A DNA stretch of 64,000 nucleotides from REEB481 sp964586595 (GCA_964586595.1 CAZPHB010000006.1:54911-118910); one strand, 5' to 3'. Numbered from the stretch's first letter, positions 8,915-18,326 are shown. Numbers and translations: made by a program. Notes: generated by a model from the letters alone, not told the origin.

Positions 8915-10038
8915 AACAGCGAACCGCGCGCGTATGCCACCTGACCAGCCTGCATGTAGCCAGAGACACCAGGATTTTTTATAAATCCTGCAGGAGCCTG
9001 GCGCGGTTTTACGAGGTTACCCTGATAGCGGTGCACGACCGCGAAGAAATTGTGGACGGTGTGCGCATCCTTCCCTTCAAAAGGTTAAAAAACAGGTATT
9101 GGGAAATGTTGACCGCTTCGCTGCGTATGTTTCCCAAAGCACTTCGGGTAAATGCCGATCTGTATCAGTTTCACGACCCGGAGTTGATTCCCTGTGGTTT
9201 GTGGCTGCGCTTATTGGGCAAGAAGGTGATTTTCGATGTGCACGAACACTTCGCGGCTGATATCTTCGACAAGCCCTGGATTCGCAACAAAGGACTTCTG
9301 GCGCGGATTTACGGTTTTTTCGAGCAAAGAGCGGCGCGACGCATGGAGCTTGTTTTGGCAGAGCGATCTTATGCACCACATTACGCCGCCATGGGCGCCC
9401 GCTATACCGTGGTGCTGAATTATCCTGATTTAACGTTTTTTAAACCGTTCCGGAATGTGGAACCGCGCCCGGAGCGGAACCTGTTCTACATCGGCATTCT
9501 TTTGGAAACCCGAGGCCTGTTGCAGATTGCAGAAGCATTGTGGATCCTGAAGCAACAGGGCCGGATTTTTCATTTCCACTGTGTTGGCGCATTGTATTCC
9601 GGTTTGGCGCAAAAAATAGAATCCCTGCCGTTCTATGAAGAAATCAGGGAACAACTCTTTTTTCATGGCAGGCTTGATTTACCGGATGGTTACCGGCTCA
9701 GCATGTCGATGGGCATTGGATTGTGCATCATCAAACGGATGAAAAACTCCGAATGGAGTTATCCTACCAAGATGTTTGAATACATGAGCGTGGGATTGCC
9801 GGTCATCACGTCAGATTTTGAACTGTACCGCAGCGTAGTGGAACGAAATGCATGCGGGCTTTGTATAGATCCGGATGCGCCGGAACAATTGGCTGATGCC
9901 ATTCTTGCACTTGCCGACAACCCTGAGTTGCGGTTAAAAATGGCAAAAAATGGAGTTCACGCCACAGAGGCGTATTACTCCTGGAATTCACAGGAAGAAA
10001 AACTCATCGCCTTGTATCGGCGCATGCTGGGTGTTTAA
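8911..10038 (+). CDS. Glycosyltransferase, GT-B fold (GT4-like)
   Basis: The 375-residue protein is a GT-B glycosyltransferase. The N-terminal half starts with the HLTSLHVARDTRIFYKSC segment typical of Bacteroidota sugar transferases and has a QFHDPELIPCGLWL region; the C-terminal half has the donor-site stretch FEYMSVGLPVITSDF near 290-304. The sugar and acceptor cannot be read from the sequence. The start is GTG and overlaps the CapA stop by 4 bases (GTGA), which implies coupled translation and a common role in making or decorating a surface polymer. Its 3' end overlaps the converging lipoprotein gene by 4 bases. Confidence 0.9.
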   Translation: MKQRTARVCHLTSLHVARDTRIFYKSCRSLARFYEVTLIAVHDREEIVDGVRILPFKRLKNRYWEMLTASLRMFPKALRVNADLYQFHDPELIPCGLWLRLLGKKVIFDVHEHFAADIFDKPWIRNKGLLARIYGFFEQRAARRMELVLAERSYAPHYAAMGARYTVVLNYPDLTFFKPFRNVEPRPERNLFYIGILLETRGLLQIAEALWILKQQGRIFHFHCVGALYSGLAQKIESLPFYEEIREQLFFHGRLDLPDGYRLSMSMGIGLCIIKRMKNSEWSYPTKMFEYMSVGLPVITSDFELYRSVVERNACGLCIDPDAPEQLADAILALADNPELRLKMAKNGVHATEAYYSWNSQEEKLIALYRRMLGV

Positions 10039-10427
10039 GGGCAGTTATTGATGGCATTGGCGGCTACGCTGCCCCATTTCAAATACTCTTCGAGTTCTTT
10101 GCCTTTGTATTTTTGTTCGTAAGCTTCTAAGCGGGAAACAATTTTACCGCGCTCTGCCCAAACATCTGGATCCGGGGCGCCACCATTATCGTTTTTGTTC
10201 AGCTTACAATTTACGAGGTAATACGCTTCCAGATCTGAAGCGTAAGGCAAACGCATGGGAATGCCAATGCTGTTTAACTGCTCATTGGCTGCAGTTGGGT
10301 TGGTTGCGTTGTTGTTGTCAACCGCATTGCTGCTTTGTTCAATGCTTTGCTCCTGACGTACTTTTTGTGTGCAGGCGCTGGCAAGGGCTAAAACACCCAC
10401 AGATACATAAACGATTAAATGCTTCAT
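10035..10427 (-). CDS. Small lipoprotein of unknown function
   Basis: The 130-residue product has a lipoprotein signal peptide ending LASAC, with the Cys at about residue 19, followed by a Gln/Asn-rich linker and a short C-terminal region containing two further cysteines. I recognise no domain. A variant promoter TAAATTCG at 10433-10440 ends 5 bases before the ATG. The stop overlaps that of the converging glycosyltransferase gene. Confidence 0.75.
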   Translation of the reverse strand: MKHLIVYVSVGVLALASACTQKVRQEQSIEQSSNAVDNNNATNPTAANEQLNSIGIPMRLPYASDLEAYYLVNCKLNKNDNGGAPDPDVWAERGKIVSRLEAYEQKYKGKELEEYLKWGSVAANAINNCP

Positions 10428-10432
10428 GGTTG

Positions 10433-10440
10433 CGAATTTA
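10433..10440 (-). promoter_or_regulatory. Variant -7 promoter element for the lipoprotein gene
   Basis: TAAATTCG on the minus strand differs from TAnnTTTG at one base and ends 5 bases before the ATG at 10427. The same TTCG variant precedes thyA, the DUF2795 gene and the O-methyltransferase gene in this window. Confidence 0.45.
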
Positions 10441-10463
10441 AAGGTCGCGTTTCTAAGTTGTGC

Positions 10464-13280
10464 TCAATAACTCAGGTATATGCTTTTCGTTTTATACAGT
10501 TCACGGAAACCAGGATCCCTGAGGTCGTGCACAAACACAATCTCTTCGCCGGTACTTTTCATTTCGGGTCCGAGTTCACGGCTTACGCCGGGAAACTTAT
10601 TAAATGAGAAGACGGGTTTTTTAATGGCCCAACCTTGTGGGCGTTCAGGAATCACAAAATCCTTGACCTTCATCACACCCAGCATCACTTTGGTGGCCAG
10701 GTTGATGTACGGAACATTGTATGCTTTGCAGATGAACGGCACGGTGCGGCTGGCGCGTGGATTTGCTTCAATCACATAAACATGTTCATTTTTAATGGCA
10801 AACTGGATATTGAGCAAACCTTTAACCTTCAGGGCTTTAGCCAGTTTTTCGGTGTAGGTTTCCATTTGGTGGATGACTTCTTTACTCAATCCGAAAGGGG
10901 GCAAAACCGCGCTACTGTCGCCGCTGTGGATGCCTGCGGGTTCAATATGTTCCATCAAGCCAAGGATGTGGATGTCTTCGCCATCGCAAATGCAATCGCT
11001 CTCTGCTTCTTCTGCACGGTCCAGGAAGTGGTCAATGAGCACCCGGTTGCCGGGCAAATCACCGAGCAGTTTAACAACGGCGCGTTCCAAATCTTCATCA
11101 TTAATCACGATGACCATACCTTGTCCGCCCAGCACATAACTGGGGCGCACCAGTACCGGATAACCCACGTCGTTGGCAATGCGAATTGCTTCATCAGCAT
11201 CCAGAGCAACGCCGTATTTGGGATAAGGAATATCCAACTCGGCCAATAAATCGCTGAACCGACCTCGGTCTTCGGCAATGTCCATGTTTTCATAAGATGT
11301 GCCGATGATGGGAATTCCATGCTCGTGGAATTTTTCAGCCAGCTTCAGCGCCGTTTGCCCACCCAATTGAACAATCACACCCTCGGGTTTTTCGTTGGCA
11401 ATCAGTTCGCGCAGATGTTCCCAATAAACAGGCTCAAAGTACAGCTTGTCGGCCATGTCAAAATCTGTACTTACCGTTTCCGGGTTGCAGTTCACCATGA
11501 TGGCTTCATAACCGGCTTCGCGCGCAGCCAGGATGCCGTGCACGCAGCTGTAGTCGAATTCAATACCCTGACCGATTCTGTTGGGGCCGCTGCCAAGCAC
11601 AATCACTTTTTTCCGGTCGCTGAATACACTTTCGTTTTCACCGTCGAAGGTGCTGTAGAAATAATTCGTAGGGCTGGGGAACTCCGCGCTGCAGGTATCA
11701 ACCATTTTGTACACCCTGCGGATGTTCAGCGAATGTCTTTTTTCAAAAACATCCTCTTCGGAACAATTGCCCATAAGCCAGGCAATCTGATGGTCGCTGA
11801 AGCCTTTTTCCTTCGCCAATCGAAGCAGCGCTGCCGGGATGTTGCCAATTTGGTAGCGCCTGATTTCAGTTTCCGTTTTCACCAGGTCGCTGATTTGCTC
11901 CAGAAACCAGCGGTCAATACGCGTAATTTTCTGGATGGACGTGAGTGGAACGCCCATGGAAATCGCATCCTTCAACTTAAAGAGTCGGTCCCAACTGGCG
12001 TATTCCAATGCGTGCAGGAGCTCGTCAAGGTTGCGGCTGCTTTTGCCATCTGCGCCCAAACCGTGGCGACCAATTTCCAGACTTTGACAGGCTTTTTGAA
12101 GCGCCTCCTGAAAACTGCGGCCTATGGCCATCACTTCTCCTACGCTTTTCATCTGAAAACCCAAACGGCGGTCGGCTCCATGGAATTTGTCAAAATTCCA
12201 GCGCGGGATTTTTACAATCACATAGTCAATGGCGGGTTCAAAAAACGCACTGGTGGTTTTGGTTACCGGATTTTTAAGTTCGTCCAGATAGTAGCCAATG
12301 GCCAACTTGGCCGCAATTTTAGCAATGGGATATCCTGTGGCCTTCGACGCAAGGGCGGAGCTTCTGCTCACACGCGGGTTGATTTCCACAGCAATGATTT
12401 CTTCCGTATCCGGATTCACGCTGAACTGAACATTGCAACCGCCTGCAAAAACGCCCATGCTGCGCATCATTTTGAAGGCCATGTCGCGCATATTCTGGAA
12501 GGTTACATCGCTCAGGGTCATTGCCGGCGCCACGGTAATGCTGTCGCCGGTATGGATGCCCATCGGGTCGAAGTTTTCAATGGTGCAGATTACGGCAATG
12601 TCGTCTTTGCCGTCGCGCAGCAGTTCCAGTTCGTATTCCTTCCAGCCCAAAACGGCTTGTTCTACCAATACTTCGTGCACCGGACTTGCTTCCAGCCCGC
12701 GCTGCAAAGCAGCGTCAAATTCTTCCTTCTTGTAAACAATAGAACCACCGGTTCCGCCAAGTGTGTAGCTGGGGCGGATCACCAACGGAAACCCGATGCG
12801 CTGGGCGATTTCTTTTCCTTCCAGGAAGCTGTTTGCAATTTGACTCGCCGCAACGCCAACGCCAAGTTCACCCATCAGCTGGCGGAACTTTTCCCGGTCC
12901 TCCATGCGGTCAATGGCTTCGATGTTTACGCCAATGATGCGGCAATTGTATTGTTGCCAGATGCCCAGCTCATCACATTCTTTGGCCAGATTGAGCGCCG
13001 TTTGTCCGCCCATGGTTGGTAAAACAGCGTCGATGTGTCGCTCCTGCAGGATTTTTTCAATGCTTTGCGGCGTTAATGGCCACAAATACACATGATCCGC
13101 GTTCAGCTTATCGGTCATGATGGTGGCCGGGTTGCTGTTGATCAAACTCACCTCAATGCCTTCTTCCCGCAGGGACCTTGCCGCCTGACTTCCTGAGTAA
13201 TCAAACTCACAGGCTTGTCCGATGATGATGGGTCCGGAACCAATAATCAGAACGCTTTTGATGGAAGAATCTTTAGGCAT
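10464..13280 (-). CDS. carB: Carbamoyl-phosphate synthase large subunit, short form
   Basis: CarB makes carbamoyl phosphate from bicarbonate, ATP and glutamine-derived ammonia for pyrimidine and arginine synthesis. The 938-residue protein shows the duplicated structure: first half with GSGPIIIGQACEFDYSG and LGGTGGS, second half with GSGPNRIGQGIEFDYS and VLGGQGM, each with an ATP-grasp domain. The usual protein is about 1070 residues; here it stops soon after the second ATP-grasp domain (last residues KTKSIYLSY), so the C-terminal MGS-like domain, site of UMP, IMP and ornithine control in E. coli, is missing. Similar short forms are, as far as I recall, common in Bacteroidota. carA is not adjacent. 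A TAACTTTG promoter lies 16 bases upstream. Confidence 0.96.
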   Translation of the reverse strand: MPKDSSIKSVLIIGSGPIIIGQACEFDYSGSQAARSLREEGIEVSLINSNPATIMTDKLNADHVYLWPLTPQSIEKILQERHIDAVLPTMGGQTALNLAKECDELGIWQQYNCRIIGVNIEAIDRMEDREKFRQLMGELGVGVAASQIANSFLEGKEIAQRIGFPLVIRPSYTLGGTGGSIVYKKEEFDAALQRGLEASPVHEVLVEQAVLGWKEYELELLRDGKDDIAVICTIENFDPMGIHTGDSITVAPAMTLSDVTFQNMRDMAFKMMRSMGVFAGGCNVQFSVNPDTEEIIAVEINPRVSRSSALASKATGYPIAKIAAKLAIGYYLDELKNPVTKTTSAFFEPAIDYVIVKIPRWNFDKFHGADRRLGFQMKSVGEVMAIGRSFQEALQKACQSLEIGRHGLGADGKSSRNLDELLHALEYASWDRLFKLKDAISMGVPLTSIQKITRIDRWFLEQISDLVKTETEIRRYQIGNIPAALLRLAKEKGFSDHQIAWLMGNCSEEDVFEKRHSLNIRRVYKMVDTCSAEFPSPTNYFYSTFDGENESVFSDRKKVIVLGSGPNRIGQGIEFDYSCVHGILAAREAGYEAIMVNCNPETVSTDFDMADKLYFEPVYWEHLRELIANEKPEGVIVQLGGQTALKLAEKFHEHGIPIIGTSYENMDIAEDRGRFSDLLAELDIPYPKYGVALDADEAIRIANDVGYPVLVRPSYVLGGQGMVIVINDEDLERAVVKLLGDLPGNRVLIDHFLDRAEEAESDCICDGEDIHILGLMEHIEPAGIHSGDSSAVLPPFGLSKEVIHQMETYTEKLAKALKVKGLLNIQFAIKNEHVYVIEANPRASRTVPFICKAYNVPYINLATKVMLGVMKVKDFVIPERPQGWAIKKPVFSFNKFPGVSRELGPEMKSTGEEIVFVHDLRDPGFRELYKTKSIYLSY

Positions 13281-13296
13281 GTTGGGATAAATCGCG

Positions 13297-13304
13297 CAAA
13301 GTTA
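13297..13304 (-). promoter_or_regulatory. -7 promoter element for carB
   Basis: TAACTTTG on the minus strand is an exact TAnnTTTG match, 16 bases before the carB ATG. It leaves no room for an attenuator or a pyrimidine-responsive leader. Confidence 0.6.
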
Positions 13305-13435
13305 GCAAAAATGCAAGGCCTCTGCCGGCCGGTGTATATGTTGAGAACACGATGCGTTGTGGCATCAGGTCGCTGCGTATTTTTGCTTTTTATTTGTTTC
13401 CGGGGCGCCAGTTCCGGATCGGGCCCAAAGCCTAT

Positions 13436-13464
13436 AAAAAAAGCCGCTGAACAGCGGCTTTTTT
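13436..13464 (-). terminator. Terminator after the Pmp3-type gene
   Basis: A perfect 9-bp stem AAGCCGCTG/CAGCGGCTT with a 2-base loop is flanked by A and T runs, so it could work in both directions. It lies 18 bases downstream of the Pmp3-type gene on the minus strand. Confidence 0.85.
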
Positions 13465-13481
13465 CTGTTTATGGGATTGGT

Positions 13482-14081
13482 TCAAATTTCACCAAGGATT
13501 ACCAGCGCTGCATAAATGAAACCAGGCAACCAGAACAAAATCGTCAGCAGGAGGCTGATCCAGAAACGGTTGGTGATTTCCCCCTCGTACAGCAATACCC
13601 CAAGGAAGGGGATGAAAAAGGCAACTATGAGGTACAACAAGGTGTTGTCGTCCATTTTTTGTTGTTGCAGCAGCGCGCGTTTAACGTTTTTCTTAGCCGC
13701 ATGGCTGAACGTAGCTTCGGGTTTTAAGCTTTGCCGCATTTCAGGTTGTTGCGCAGCCAGAACAACCACATCCCGAGCGGGTACCTGTAGCTGTTTTGGG
13801 GCAAAACGAACATCCAGCGCTGAGGCTTTTACCGGCTTTTGATGGTAGGGAAGTTGTTTTTGTTTTTGCGCGTTCAGGGCCTCAACGGGGAAAGCTTCAA
13901 CTGATTTGTTTGGCGTTGCGGCGGTTTGCTGCTGCTGTTTTTCTTTACCGAACAAGCCTACGTGCACCTGAAAGCCATTGCTGTAGCGGCGCTTGGTGAG
14001 GGAAAAATTGCTCGCACAGGAACTGAGTAAAGAAATGGCGGTGAGTGCGGCAAATCCGGTTTTTAGAACATATGTTTTCAT
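13482..14081 (-). CDS. YqaE/Pmp3-type membrane protein with lipoprotein signal
   Basis: The 199-residue protein has three parts: an N-terminal signal ending LLSSC with a lipobox-like Cys near 21; a basic, Gln-rich middle containing a KRRYSNGFQVHVG segment; and a C-terminal Pmp3 domain (about 145-199) made of two hydrophobic helices, IVAFFIPFLGVLLYEG and FWISLLLTILFWLPGFIYAA. Pmp3 proteins are small membrane proteins linked to membrane potential and salt stress. The combination with an export signal is unusual, though I believe similar proteins occur in other Bacteroidota. The ATG at 14081 is preferred over an upstream TTG. A strong terminator follows. Confidence 0.85.
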   Translation of the reverse strand: MKTYVLKTGFAALTAISLLSSCASNFSLTKRRYSNGFQVHVGLFGKEKQQQQTAATPNKSVEAFPVEALNAQKQKQLPYHQKPVKASALDVRFAPKQLQVPARDVVVLAAQQPEMRQSLKPEATFSHAAKKNVKRALLQQQKMDDNTLLYLIVAFFIPFLGVLLYEGEITNRFWISLLLTILFWLPGFIYAALVILGEI

Positions 14082-14159
14082 CGTCAATAGGTTTAGTCCG
14101 CAAGTTAAAAAACGCCCAACAAGTTGGCATCGGCGTGCATAAGATCAGCTGCAGACCTG

Positions 14160-14963
14160 TCAAACGGCAACCGGTGCCTTGATGGCTGGCCACGGGTCGT
14201 ACTGTTCCAATGTGAAATCTTCAAACGAGAAGGCAAACAGGTCCTGAACATCCGGATTGAGGTTCATGACGGGGTATGGACGGGGTTCGCGTGACAGCTG
14301 CAACAACACCTGTTCGTAGTGATTGCTGTAAATATGTGCATCGCCGAAGGTGTGCACAAACTCACCCGGTTTCAAACCGCAAACCTGAGCCATCATCAAG
14401 GTGAGCAGGGCATAACTGGCTATATTAAACGGCACGCCAAGGAATAAATCCGCGCTGCGCTGATACAATTGACAGCTCAGGGCACCATTGGCTACATAAA
14501 ACTGAAACAGGCAATGACAGGGCATCAGCGCCATCTGCTCCAGTTCGCCCACATTCCAGGCGCTCACCAGAATGCGGCGGCTGTCGGGGTTGTTTTTGAT
14601 GAGGTTTATGGCATCGGCAATCTGGTCAATGGTGCGTCCGTCTTTGGTTTCCCAACTGCGCCATTGTTTGCCGTACACCGGACCGAGGTTTCCTTGTGCG
14701 TCGGCCCATTCATCCCAAATGCTTACACCGTGTTCTTTCAGGAAGGCGGTATTGGTATCGCCCCGGAGGAACCACAACAATTCGTAGATGATGCTTTTGA
14801 GGTGGACTTTTTTAGTAGTAATCAGCGGAAATCCATCCTTCAGGTTGAAGCGCAGTTGCCCTCCCAATACGCTGCGGGTTCCGGTTCCGGTGCGGTCTGA
14901 CTTCTCAGCGCCGTGTTCAAAAACGTGTCTAAGGAAGTCTTCATATTGACCGCTGTGTTGCAT
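14160..14963 (-). CDS. thyA: Thymidylate synthase ThyA
   Basis: ThyA converts dUMP to dTMP with methylene-tetrahydrofolate. The 267-residue protein is the standard length and shows DRTGTGT near 23-29, the nucleophile in MPCHC (Cys149), the QRSADLFLGVPFNIASYA substrate region and the HIYSNH segment. An earlier in-frame start at 15002 would place the preceding hairpin terminator inside the coding region, and a TACTTTCG promoter variant lies 4 bases before 14963, so I use that start. No dihydrofolate reductase gene follows, unlike the common thyA-folA pairing. Confidence 0.96.
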   Translation of the reverse strand: MQHSGQYEDFLRHVFEHGAEKSDRTGTGTRSVLGGQLRFNLKDGFPLITTKKVHLKSIIYELLWFLRGDTNTAFLKEHGVSIWDEWADAQGNLGPVYGKQWRSWETKDGRTIDQIADAINLIKNNPDSRRILVSAWNVGELEQMALMPCHCLFQFYVANGALSCQLYQRSADLFLGVPFNIASYALLTLMMAQVCGLKPGEFVHTFGDAHIYSNHYEQVLLQLSREPRPYPVMNLNPDVQDLFAFSFEDFTLEQYDPWPAIKAPVAV

Positions 14964-14967
14964 GAAG

Positions 14968-14975
14968 CGAAAGTA
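14968..14975 (-). promoter_or_regulatory. Variant -7 promoter element for thyA
   Basis: TACTTTCG on the minus strand fits TAnnTTYG and ends 4 bases before the thyA ATG, directly behind the T-run of the previous gene's terminator. Confidence 0.45.
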
Positions 14976-14986
14976 CAGCCGGGAGG

Positions 14987-15025
14987 AAAAAAAGAAAACC
15001 ACCCAACAGTAAGTTGGATGGTTTT
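14987..15025 (-). terminator. Terminator after the Oar-like receptor gene
   Basis: A 13-bp stem with one wobble pair (14995-15007 with 15013-15025, 5-base loop) is followed on the minus strand by a run of T (14987-14993 complement). It lies 22 bases after the receptor stop and 24 bases before the thyA start. Confidence 0.8.
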
Positions 15026-15047
15026 CCGAAAGAATATAGGGTAAAGT

Positions 15048-18000
15048 TTAATTGAAGATGTAACGTACACCAAACTGAAGCTGCCAAACATCTTCCAGAC
15101 CGGCGCGGTAGTCGGTTACCTGGGAAATCAGTTTGTTGTTGCGGTCGCGGTTCATGGTGTAAATAGGGTTGTTGTTGGCATCAACACCTTCGTAACGCAG
15201 CAGGTTCGGGAAGTTCACCGCCTTGCTCACACCCCACTTGTTGTTGATCATGTTGCCAAAGTTGTACATATCCATGCGCAGCTGCAGGGTGTGTTTTTTA
15301 CCGGGAGCACCAACGCTGAAGTTCTGCTGGATGCTCAGGTCAATGGTGGTGATCCAACCGAGCAGCGCACCATTTCGCGCAGCATATTTTCCCCTGTTTT
15401 CACTCAGGTATTTGTCGCTTTCAAGCAAGGCGTTGAATGCGGCAATTTGGTCGTTTACACTGTAAAGCACGTTGCCGCTGGAAACGATGTCTTTCCAATT
15501 CAGGTCTTCAGCTTTATTGGGGATATAGATCAGGTCGTTGTTGGTGAGCTGGTCGCCATTCATGTCGTTGCTGTAGAAGTAGGAGTAACGACCCTGGTTG
15601 CCGGTTTGCAAGAAGGCGCTGAACAAGGTAGAAAACTTGTCGTTGTTGCCATATACCAAACGGTAGGTTCCGCTGGCGATGATGCGGTGACGCTGATCTT
15701 CATTGGAGAATGCCAGGTCGGGCAAGTTGTTGCCATTTACTGAGCGGTTGTCGCGCCAGCTGCTGAAGGCGATGGAACCGGCTGAAATAACATCTTTGGT
15801 TTCGCTGAAGTTATAGGCCATCATCGCAGACCAGTTGTTGCTGAACGGTTTTTCGAGTTTGAAGGTTACGCTGTAGTTGTATCCTTTGTTGGTGTTGGTG
15901 AGCAGGATGGCATCGGTGATGTTGTCCTGAACACGCATGGCGTTGTTTTGGGCGGTTCCGCTCAAGCCGCGGCCCGGGAAATACAAACGGTTGTCGGGTC
16001 CGTTGAAGGTTCCGGCAGCTTTCTCTTGGTTTACGTTCAGGTATGCCACGTTGTTGATGGTACGGGTGTACATAAATTCTGTAGTTCCTACGAAGCCAAA
16101 GGGAAGCTTAAAGTCGGCGCCGAGATCGCTTCTCCAAACCTGAGGAAACTTGAAATCAGGATCTGTAAGTGCCAGGTTGTATGATGGAGGCGTGGTGGGG
16201 TTTGACGGAATATAACGGGTAACGTCGGGGCTAAACTGATACGCTTTGGTATTGTCGAAGCGCATGGAACCGGTAAGTACACCGTTGTTGCTCAACTGAT
16301 TGCTGATCCAAACGAAGGCAGGACGGCCTGAGAACAAACCGGTACCACCGCGCACCTGGATGTCGCGGTTTCCTTTGGCATTCCAGTTAAAGCCAACACG
16401 TGGTGACCACAGGATGTTGCGGTTGGCAAGCTTGCCGGTAGAGAATTTCACAGGATTGTAGTTCTCATCGCGGAAGGTCATGGTATCGGCACGTGGATTG
16501 GTGACTTCCGGATCGTTGTACATCGGCAGGTCAAAGCGGATGCCGGCGGTAACCTTCAACCGGTTGTTCACCGCAAAGGCATCTTGCAAATAAGCTGATG
16601 TTTGTGCTACCACAGGACGTGCTGTTGGAAGTGCGCCACCTTCAAGTGCTGAGTAGGTGAGGGCATAACGACGTACGTTTACGCCGGTGTCGCCATTGGC
16701 GCTGCGGTAAAAATCTTCAAGGCTGTTGAAGGTATAATGACCGTAGTAGGTTGGCGCAAAGGTGTTTTCAAAGGCAAAGCGTTCATAGGCAATACCGGCA
16801 GTAATGGTATGCTTGCCCACATAATGGGTTAAGTTGTCCTGAATCTGGAAGGTGTTGGTGTTCAGGATGTTGTTGGCGGTGAAAGGTTCATAACCGAAAG
16901 AGGTCATGGTGGTGCCGCCCATCTGGATGTCAACCAACGGGAACACGCCGCCATTGCTGGAGCGGTAGTCGCGGTTGGCTGTAAAGCCGATGATGAAGTT
17001 GTTGTGTGTGCGGCGGTTCAGGGTGCTGTTCAATTCGCCAATCACGCTGTAGATGTCGTTGTTGATGACGTAGTTTGAGTTGGCAAAATTGAGCGCTGTT
17101 TGGTTGTCCCTGCGGTTTCCGTTCACAGCACCTGAGTTGCTGATCAGCACGTCGCGTGAAGAGCGAAGTTGGTTGTAACGCAATACTGCGCGGTGTTTCT
17201 GGTTGATGTTCCAGTCGAATTTGGCAAGGTATTTCAGGCTAGAAGTTTTCAAGGAATATCCTTCATAAGCACCGGGGTCATAACCATAACGTGATTTCAG
17301 GAAATCTGAAAGTGAATCAAGGGCAGAAGCGCGCACACGGGTTACGTTTGGACCGGTCAAACCTGGGCGGTTGGCCAAAAATGCGGTTGCCGGATCGTTG
17401 CGGTTTTCCATTTCTGCGTTGAAGAAGTAGAACAACTTGTTCTTTATCAGGGCGCCGCCTACGCGGAAGCCGGTTTGCATCACATTGTAGTCGGTTTTCA
17501 CCACTTCTGAACCCGCAGCTTTGCTGCCGCTCAGGCTTTGATTTCGGGTGTTTACGAATACAGAACCTTCTACCTGGTTGGTACCACTGCGTGTAACAGC
17601 GTTGATTCCTCCACCGGTAAAACCACCATTTTTCACATCGTAAGGAGCCAGGTTCACGCTGATTTCCTGCAAGGCGTCCAATGAAATGGGTGTTGATGCG
17701 GTTTGGCCGGCCGGTGCAGATGCAAGTCCGAAGCTGTTGTTGAAAATAGAACCATCGATGGTCAGGTTGTTGAAGCGGCTGTCCTGTCCACCCAACGAAA
17801 TGCCGGAACCGGCGGTAGCTGCTACAGAAGAAGAACGCGCCTGTGGTGTTAAACGCAGGAAGTCGTTCAGGCTGCGGCTGATGGTTGGCAGGGTGGCAAG
17901 CGCCTCTTTGTCAATGGTTGTTGCCGCACCTGTGTTCTGGTTGTTGAGCAAACGGTTGCGCACAGCCTTGATGGTCACTGTTTCCATTTGTCCAGCGGTG

Positions 18001-18326
18001 AAGTCAAGAACAAAAGTCTGAGCCAGACTGAGGTTGATGTCTTCTACCTTGTCCATGGTTTTTCCGTTGGCGTCTTTGCATTCAACGATGTAAGGTCCAC
18101 CGATTTTTACCGCCGGAATGTTGTAGCGGCCATCGCTGCGGCTGCCCGCCTGATAAACGGTGCCGGTAGGTGTGTGTGTGGCGGTAATTTCTGCGCCGGG
18201 ATAAGGTTTTCCGGTTGCATCTTTCACCACTCCGCTAAAGGAAGATGTGTTGTCCTGGGCGCTTGCAGCTGTCGCACCTAATAGGCCGAACAGACACAAG
18301 AGGCCTTGTGTAAAGGTTTTTTTCAT
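15048..18326 (-). CDS. Oar-like TonB-dependent outer-membrane receptor
   Basis: The product is about 1092 residues. Order of parts: signal peptide (MKKTFTQG to ASAQ, about 24 residues); a carboxypeptidase-regulatory-like beta domain (about 25-115, FSGVVKDATGKPYPGAEI...); a plug domain with LDALQEISVNLAPYDVKNGGFTGG-type sequence; then a long beta-barrel ending in aromatic-rich FGVRYIFN with a terminal residue pattern typical of outer-membrane proteins. It resembles Oar-type receptors of Bacteroidota and myxobacteria, which have been linked to export of secreted proteins or to uptake; the substrate is unknown. An earlier in-frame ATG at 18359 is less likely because the signal peptide starts at 18326. 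It is monocistronic, with its own terminator. Confidence 0.92.
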   Translation of the reverse strand: MKKTFTQGLLCLFGLLGATAASAQDNTSSFSGVVKDATGKPYPGAEITATHTPTGTVYQAGSRSDGRYNIPAVKIGGPYIVECKDANGKTMDKVEDINLSLAQTFVLDFTAGQMETVTIKAVRNRLLNNQNTGAATTIDKEALATLPTISRSLNDFLRLTPQARSSSVAATAGSGISLGGQDSRFNNLTIDGSIFNNSFGLASAPAGQTASTPISLDALQEISVNLAPYDVKNGGFTGGGINAVTRSGTNQVEGSVFVNTRNQSLSGSKAAGSEVVKTDYNVMQTGFRVGGALIKNKLFYFFNAEMENRNDPATAFLANRPGLTGPNVTRVRASALDSLSDFLKSRYGYDPGAYEGYSLKTSSLKYLAKFDWNINQKHRAVLRYNQLRSSRDVLISNSGAVNGNRRDNQTALNFANSNYVINNDIYSVIGELNSTLNRRTHNNFIIGFTANRDYRSSNGGVFPLVDIQMGGTTMTSFGYEPFTANNILNTNTFQIQDNLTHYVGKHTITAGIAYERFAFENTFAPTYYGHYTFNSLEDFYRSANGDTGVNVRRYALTYSALEGGALPTARPVVAQTSAYLQDAFAVNNRLKVTAGIRFDLPMYNDPEVTNPRADTMTFRDENYNPVKFSTGKLANRNILWSPRVGFNWNAKGNRDIQVRGGTGLFSGRPAFVWISNQLSNNGVLTGSMRFDNTKAYQFSPDVTRYIPSNPTTPPSYNLALTDPDFKFPQVWRSDLGADFKLPFGFVGTTEFMYTRTINNVAYLNVNQEKAAGTFNGPDNRLYFPGRGLSGTAQNNAMRVQDNITDAILLTNTNKGYNYSVTFKLEKPFSNNWSAMMAYNFSETKDVISAGSIAFSSWRDNRSVNGNNLPDLAFSNEDQRHRIIASGTYRLVYGNNDKFSTLFSAFLQTGNQGRYSYFYSNDMNGDQLTNNDLIYIPNKAEDLNWKDIVSSGNVLYSVNDQIAAFNALLESDKYLSENRGKYAARNGALLGWITTIDLSIQQNFSVGAPGKKHTLQLRMDMYNFGNMINNKWGVSKAVNFPNLLRYEGVDANNNPIYTMNRDRNNKLISQVTDYRAGLEDVWQLQFGVRYIFN

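Noticed and set aside
7595..10038. Calling the CapA-glycosyltransferase pair a poly-gamma-glutamate capsule operon.
   Set aside because: The pgsB and pgsC partners are absent here, and CapA-family proteins have other roles.
11319..13022. A 567-codon open frame antisense to carB.
   Set aside because: It lies entirely opposite the well-conserved carB coding region and has no recognisable domain; it is a shadow of carB codon use.
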